Source of the DNA: Pteria penguin
Lineage: Eukaryota; Mollusca; Bivalvia; Pterioida; Pteriidae
Assembly (NCBI GenBank): GCA_035048485.1
Contig: CM068592.1
Location: 43,276,133 to 43,340,132 of the forward strand
Direction: 5' to 3'
DNA length: 64,000 nt
Shown here: piece after piece, positions 58,760-64,000 of the stretch
Numbering within the stretch: the first letter of the stretch is position 1
Layout: every line of letters starts with the position of its first letter
Notes under the pieces: generated by a model
What the model was told of the DNA's origin: nothing
Seen by the model: the letters and a program-made list of their open reading frames with translations, nothing else
The model's database searches: none
Translations under genes and position numbers: made by a program

Positions 58760-61560
58760 GCTTCGTTGTTAACGTTCACAAACCATCCACATTTTATACC
58801 AAACATAATTCAGTATTATTTTCATTTATGGCCATTTTGTGGGTTAGGGTTCCTGGATCCTATAATCTTTGTTTTTGTGAGGGAAGTGTATCCCTTCATT
58901 CCCTGAAACGCATAGAGACATGATCATAGGTCAGTCGTGATTTGCAATCAGGTCAAAATTTAGTCCGAGAATCTTTGACCATAACCCCATCTTCTGTGAT
59001 CTTTTACTTACCGGATTGTATCAATAGCTTTTTTATATCCAGTTGTAGGCAGTTTACTTAATAACGTCGAAATTCGTGTTGTGTTGATGTAGCAGCCTGA
59101 CCTAGATAAGGTCGGAAACAAAATAGTTAGTATTATATTATTGATACTATTCGATAGGTATATGATCACTTCATTGAAATATTAGTCGTAAATTCACTGT
59201 TTAAACGTTTAATTTTTGTCAGAAGCGGTTGAACCGCCACCTCATGGCAGTGTTGAGATAATTTTACGTTTTTATTGATGATTCGCTTTGACCAAAACCC
59301 ATACAATGCTGATATTTAACATAGATTTATAGTCAGAGAATCTCGGACTAGTTAGCAAAAATATGAAACGAATTGGATGCAGCACTTCTCTGCGATAGCT
59401 ATAATAGCTATCAATATCGGTGAATTAACTCATGTATTCATGCTTTCGAGTTCTGATTTATGGGTATCGTCGCATTAATGACCCAGGAAGACATAGTTCA
59501 CCTGAACAGGACCTTTGACTTATCAAGTCATTCATTGATAGTGGCGCTGGATTGATATACTTATTATTGGGCGGCTATCAACATAACGAAGGTTAGAAAC
59601 CACGTTTCCCATTACAAATATGATTCGCTTAATATTCGGCTATTAAGGAATCCCTTGAAAACTCTGAACAAAAATCCCAATATCTGCGACATATTTACTT
59701 TTAACAGAGTTCAAATGAGATTAATCTTTGATTGAGGTACATGCTCATTATTCTCCAGTTACTACGACAACAACTAGACACATTTCAAAGCGGTCCACAA
59801 TGTTATTAATATCGGCTATGCTACTCCAATGGAGATATACTGAGCTATAACGGTCTGGTCGGTTTCCGAATGATATTGTTTTTTCACATCTCTCCATTCA
59901 CTGACAGCAATTTACCATAATTTTCATTGACATTTTTATTTTATGATTACAATTTTCTCGGCGTTTCCCCAGGACATCTTCAGAGATAAAAGAAAAGCGA
60001 TAAAATAAATTGTCAAAAATGAAATCTGCTGTAGCTATGGCTCCATTTGAGGTACGGAATTAAACAAAGCGGAAATAGAAGAAATCACTGTAAAATATAG
60101 AATGATTCCCGTACTGCTTCAACATAATATCGCAATCAATCGGAAACAAAATTATATCACCATCGCTTTGAACGAATGTGAAAATAATAAAATATCTGAG
60201 GATGAAAGGAGTTCCTTGCTTGTTTTATATCTCTCTTCTTTGATTTCTTAATCACTGGATGGTAGGGAGGAAGAGGATTCCCGTGTAGTATTAATCAAGC
60301 GAAAACGATAGCATTGATTCCGACTTTACACTTCCGGTTTGGATGATAGTTGCCCATGAGTGATTCAGTCGTGATCGATAACATGTATACATATATGTAC
60401 AGTAAACACATGCTATCTGTCGACAATAACCAATTGGCGACATTTTTTGCAGTGTTTGTTTACATTTGTTATATGTTGTAGTGTTTTGGCCAGTATGGCG
60501 GGTGTAGTTCATCAAACAAGAGACGCTTACACGTCATGAGCATTTGCTTTTACCTATGATTTCCAGACATCCTTGATCGTAAACTAACCGTTGTATAGTG
60601 GCGTATCTACAATAACGTTTCTTTAATACATCTAACAATGATTAGCTTGATTAAAATTTAAGGATGTTGGAAGGTGTGCTCACAGGATCAGTAATTACAA
60701 CTTGAGGAATGTATTTTCTGAACCTTAACTTAGCTTTGAAGTGCCTTTCTTCATACATTGATTTTTGTTTGAATTCCACGAACTTAAGATATTTAGATTT
60801 AGTTTGTAACTAATTATATATATTTTGTGGAATATACATTTACTTTATTGTCTATTGGGCCTTAGTTTTTCAAGAATACATTCTGTTATACGTCAGAAAA
60901 ATTTAAATCTAAACTTACAGCAGCTACCATTTCCTGTGTGAATCAGCTCTCGCTATTCTTGGTCATGCTCTTGATATTTCGGACGGCATTATCTATTTTG
61001 CAATATTCATTTTAACTTGCCTTTCATCCGATTCATAAGCGTACTCTACCTCTTAATGCGGTTATAATTGGATGCGAAGTGTATTGACACGAACCGTGTT
61101 CATTCGACTTGCTTAAATGACTAACTAATCGGGTACATTGTGCTATGTATGATTGGCATGGCGAGTTAATGGAAGAGTTAGCTCCCCTGTCTGTGTGTAG
61201 GTAATCCTAAGGACGTATCGACAAAGCTTCTCTTTGATATGGATTTGGAATCGACAATATCGATAAAATGTTGTAGAGCTTTTTCAGTACGTACAAACGT
61301 AAACGACCCTGGTCCAGTCTTTGACAAGGGTAAACCCTTTACTATAAAAGGGATTGTAATTTATTATTTATTGATGAATACCGACGCTATAACGTAACTG
61401 CTTCATGAAAACAAGAATCACGTTTAAATGAGAATAGAACAAACGATAGCTGCATTACCGATTTAAGTCGATGTATACTAAAACAGTATTATGGCTGTTT
61501 TTGCGGAAAGTGGTGGGTGTCCAGCATTATCGGTGTGTGTGTGTGCGCTATTTTTATCTA
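58760..61560. other. 2.8 kb with no recognised gene
   Basis: Unique AT-rich sequence. Short ORFs such as 60291-60515 (minus) show no family signature. A short inverted motif (GCGATAGCTATAATAGCTATC) lies near 59392. Confidence 0.5.
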
Positions 61561-61568
61561 TTATTATT

Positions 61569-61936
61569 GTCCCCCGCTTTTTGCGAAAGCGTGGGGACAT
61601 AAAATCTCATTCGTCTGTCCGTCTATCTGTCCGTCCGTCCTTCTGTCTACCTGTCCGTCTGTCACAAAACCTTTAACCTTGGTCATAACTTTTTAACTGT
61701 AAGATGTAGGACCTTCATGTTTCGAATATATATCTCTTATTGCAATACCTTTTCGTTGGTACCAAAATTTTTATCATGTGACCTTGCCCGTGACCTTTGA
61801 CCTACTTCAATGTAACTTTTTAACCGTTAGACGTAGGGCTTTCATATTTAGCATATGTGTCCCTTCTTGCAATACCTATCCGTTGGTACCATATTTTTTA
61901 TCAGGAGAACCCCGAAAGCGGGGAACCGCAATTCTC
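61569..61936 (+). mobile_element. Non-autonomous TIR element of the 'tcccccgcttt' type, best copy
   Basis: It begins GTCCCCCGCTTTTTGCGAAA-GCGTGGGGAC. Then come a CTGTCCGTC tract and two modules (TTTAACCTTGGTCATAACTT, GTAGGACCTTCATGTTT, TTGCAATACC, CGTTGGTACC, GTGACCTTGCCCGTGACCTT). It ends GAACCCCGAAAGCGGGGAAC-CGCAATTCTC. The termini are inverted repeats; there is no coding capacity. Confidence 0.8.
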
Positions 61937-61957
61937 AAAATTTGCTTGTTATTATCG

Positions 61958-62025
61958 TCATTATCATCATCATCATCATCATCATCATCATTATTATTAT
62001 TATTATTGTTGTTGTTGTTGTTGTT
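61958..62025. repeat. (TCA)n(TTA)n(TTG)n compound microsatellite
   Basis: Consecutive trinucleotide runs directly before the SINE cluster. ORFs of poly-Ser, poly-Ile or poly-Leu across it are artefacts. Confidence 0.9.
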
Positions 62026-62032
62026 AAAATAA

Positions 62033-62586
62033 GCCGGTGTGACCTAGTGGATAAGGTGATCGGCTCGTAATCGAGAGGTCTCGGGTTCGACTTTCACCCT
62101 GGGCGCAAGCTGGCGTGGCCTAGTGGTATCGCGTCGGACTCCTGATCGGGAAGCCGGGGTTCGAGTCCCCTCTGGTCATGCCGGATGAGACAGTAAAAAC
62201 CAAGGCCCCGTTTCGTGGTATGCATGGCACGTTAAAGATCCCTCACTGCTGCAGGTGGGTTCGTTGCAAAGGTCAAAATTTGTATGCCCAGCATCAGGCA
62301 GATGCCGTCACCATATACGTAAAATATTCGTTGTGTGACGTAAAACAAAAACCAATCAATCAGTCCACCCTGGGCGCACCGATGTTCTGTCTTTCGGATG
62401 AAACAGTAAAAACCGAGGTCCCGTGTCACGGTTGGCGTGGCACGTAAAAGATCCCTCACTGCTTCGGGTGGGTCCGTTGCAAAGGTCTAAATTTGTATGC
62501 AATGCATCAGGCAGATGCCGTCACCATATACGTGAAATAATCGTGGAGTGACGTAAAACAATATTGAATCAATCAATCAATTATTA
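62033..62586 (+). mobile_element. tRNA-derived SINE (family A, head type 2) split by another SINE
   Basis: The head at 62033-62107 (GCCGGTGTGACCTAGTGGAT, box B GGGTTCGACTTTCACCC) breaks off at CACCCTGGGCGCA and resumes at 62366 with CACCCTGGGCGCA, then GATGTTCTGTCTTTCGGATG and the usual body and AATC tail. TTAAAATAA at 62024-62032 and 62587-62595 is its own target duplication. Confidence 0.85.
62108..62365 (+). mobile_element. tRNA-derived SINE (family A, head type 1) nested in another SINE, 13-bp TSD
   Basis: A complete SINE: head AGCTGGCGTGGCCTAGTGGT, box B GGGGTTCGAGTCCCC, body from CGGATGAGACAG, tail ACCAATCAATCAGTC. CACCCTGGGCGCA flanks it at 62095-62107 and 62366-62378. It lacks the TGTCCTGTCTTTC segment between two CGG motifs, a short deletion. 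Confidence 0.92.
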
Positions 62587-62671
62587 TTAAAATAAATAAC
62601 TTAATTTAGAAGCCGTTGAGAAACGAATCATATTTTTGTCTAGCTTTATTGAGTCTTTTCATTGAACAGTT

Positions 62672-62836
62672 ACTTCCCATTTGGGATGGTATCTGGCGTA
62701 AAACAATTATGACGTCATCAAAATCCTATGAAAACGTCATTTGTGGACTATCATTTCCCTGAGTTTTAGATCAGTTTCCATAGAATTTGATAACGTCATA
62801 ATTGTTTTACGTCAGATACCTTCCCAAATGGGAAGT
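62672..62836. mobile_element. Palindromic MITE-like element, ~44-bp arms
   Basis: ACTTCCCATTTGGGATGGTA through TTATGACGT is mirrored by ACGTCATAATTGTTTTACGT through AAATGGGAAGT. It is non-coding; the centre is ~75 nt. Confidence 0.8.
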
Positions 62837-62910
62837 AAATGCATAAAGAACTGACCGAATGACACCCTAACGTACGGTTAAGTTTGTAATAAACATGAAA
62901 ATGAAATGAA

Positions 62911-63174
62911 GCCGGCGTGGCCTAGTGGTATCGCGCTGGACTCCTGATCGGGAGGCCGGGGTTCGATTCCCGCTCTGGTCATGCCGGTGTCATGTCTTTC
63001 GGATGAGACAGTAAAAACCGAGGCCCCGTGTCGTGGTATGCATGGCACGTTAAAGATCCCTCACTGCTTCGGGTGGGTCCGTTGCAAAATTTGTATGCTC
63101 CGCATCAGGCAGATGCCGTCACCATATACGTGAAATATTCGTGGTGTGACGTTAAAACAAAAATCAATCAATCA
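62911..63174 (+). mobile_element. tRNA-derived SINE (family A, head type 1) with 16-bp TSD
   Basis: The best preserved head: GCCGGCGTGGCCTAGTGGTA, TCGCGCTGGACTCCTGATCG, GGGTTCGATTCCCGC. A full body and AATC tail follow. ATGAAAATGAAATGAA occurs at 62895-62910 and 63175-63190. Confidence 0.93.
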
Positions 63175-63194
63175 ATGAAAATGAAATGAAAGGT

Positions 63195-64000
63195 AATGCA
63201 ATATATTCAGGAAAGCTGTATGAATTTTTTTTATTCCATTAAAACTTTATATATATAGTTTCAAAATAAATATATGTACTCAAAAAGTTACTTAAATAAA
63301 TATGTTAAGAGTAGTATTTCTGCCTTATTATAGAATCTGACCCAGAACACCATGATACTGTGCTATTATTTGTTTCTTTTAATTACGAATGTTTGGAATT
63401 CTTGGAATTTTTTATTTGTCATGACTTGCCATCCATCTCTTCAAACCAAAATATGTAATATAAAATACATAAAACACCTATCATTTCTTTCTGCAATGAT
63501 TGGTATGATATCTTGCCTACTTTAAGTCCCGGATTTAAACCATAGCACTCCGCCCAGCAACCACACATAAGAACAGCACTATCCCATCGATCTGTGAAAT
63601 GATTAGGAAATGACACTACTCGTTTTCCCGCTTTTTATTTGTGTTCCGCTTTCCACCTTCAGATTAGAGGTAATTTATTGTGTGCTGATTGTGTTGAATC
63701 TTCACTTATCATAATCTCGTGGAGATTCACAGGTTGACGTCGAGCAAATTATCGCGGACATGCTATGTCACTTCGCCTTATCACGACGTGAGGAATTTAA
63801 ATAAAAATCTACAGTTGTCAGATAGTTCCGTGTCAACTCTATTCACTGCCTTCTCCTGCTCTGTAAATATTGGGATTTGATTTGTTCTCTAGTAAACAAC
63901 AATCTTACAAAATTCATAACACACATATAGTTGATTCAAATAAATAACAGATATAGTAGACAGATATATTAGAACCAAGTTTGTCATAAATAGAAAAGAT
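63195..64000. other. No recognised gene
   Basis: AT-rich sequence to the window end. The minus-strand ORF at 63419-63616 shows no family signature. Confidence 0.5.

Noticed and set aside
58583..58906. 107-codon plus-strand ORF
   Set aside because: It runs antisense through a family B SINE and into unique sequence, with no domain.
62033..62107. Functional tRNA gene
   Set aside because: Boxes A and B are present, but acceptor and anticodon stems pair poorly and a SINE body follows; the same applies to 8764, 14960, 55128, 58744, 62108 and 62911.
52182..64000. Exon 4 of the NWD-like gene
   Set aside because: No acceptor followed by a G-x-K-Y-G-Y-R-like reading could be found; the exon probably lies beyond the window.

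Overview
This is eukaryotic, intron-rich, repeat-dense DNA. It most resembles a marine lophotrochozoan, probably a bivalve mollusc. The reasons are AATC-tailed tRNA-derived SINEs, a 'tcccccgctttt / aaagcggggga' non-autonomous transposon, CAGTGGCGGATCC-type elements, RTE/CR1/jockey-like LINE and YLDD reverse-transcriptase relics, and very many long minisatellites. There are no operons, Shine-Dalgarno sites, rRNA genes or CRISPR arrays. The species call is inference. The only host gene I can recognise is on the plus strand: the 5' end of a NACHT/WD-repeat (NWD1/NWD2-like) STAND protein. Three coding exons (21823-21991, 30401-30489, 52065-52181) have consensus splice sites and join in frame to 125 residues of the N-terminal DUF4062-type region. 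Two introns of about 8.4 kb and 21.6 kb separate them, and the rest of the gene (NACHT, WD40) must lie beyond the window. A second, unrecognised candidate gene or element ORF lies at about 55653-56239. Layout: 0.3-8.1 kb is a nest of broken retroelements. It holds two different LINE relics, an internally deleted YLDD-type RT element on the minus strand and a 5'-truncated copy on the plus strand, plus short 3'-tail copies of the same element inserted in one LINE. From 9.7 to 20.9 kb are four long minisatellites (48, ~52, 38 and 44 bp units), the second split by a SINE. From 21.8 to 52.2 kb is the NWD-like gene; its introns carry minisatellites with units of about 55, 50, 20, 34, 32, 42, 20, 36, 40 and 23 bp, several foldback MITEs, a degraded hAT-like element encoding a zinc finger, and SINEs. 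From 52.2 to 64 kb, downstream of exon 3, are further arrays (39, 35, 38 bp), SINEs including one inserted in another with a clear target-site duplication, and more MITEs. By the listed coordinates the minisatellites alone fill about one third of the window. Most long open frames here, up to about 600 codons, are by-products of these arrays and are not genes. Stretches with no recognisable content are stated as such.
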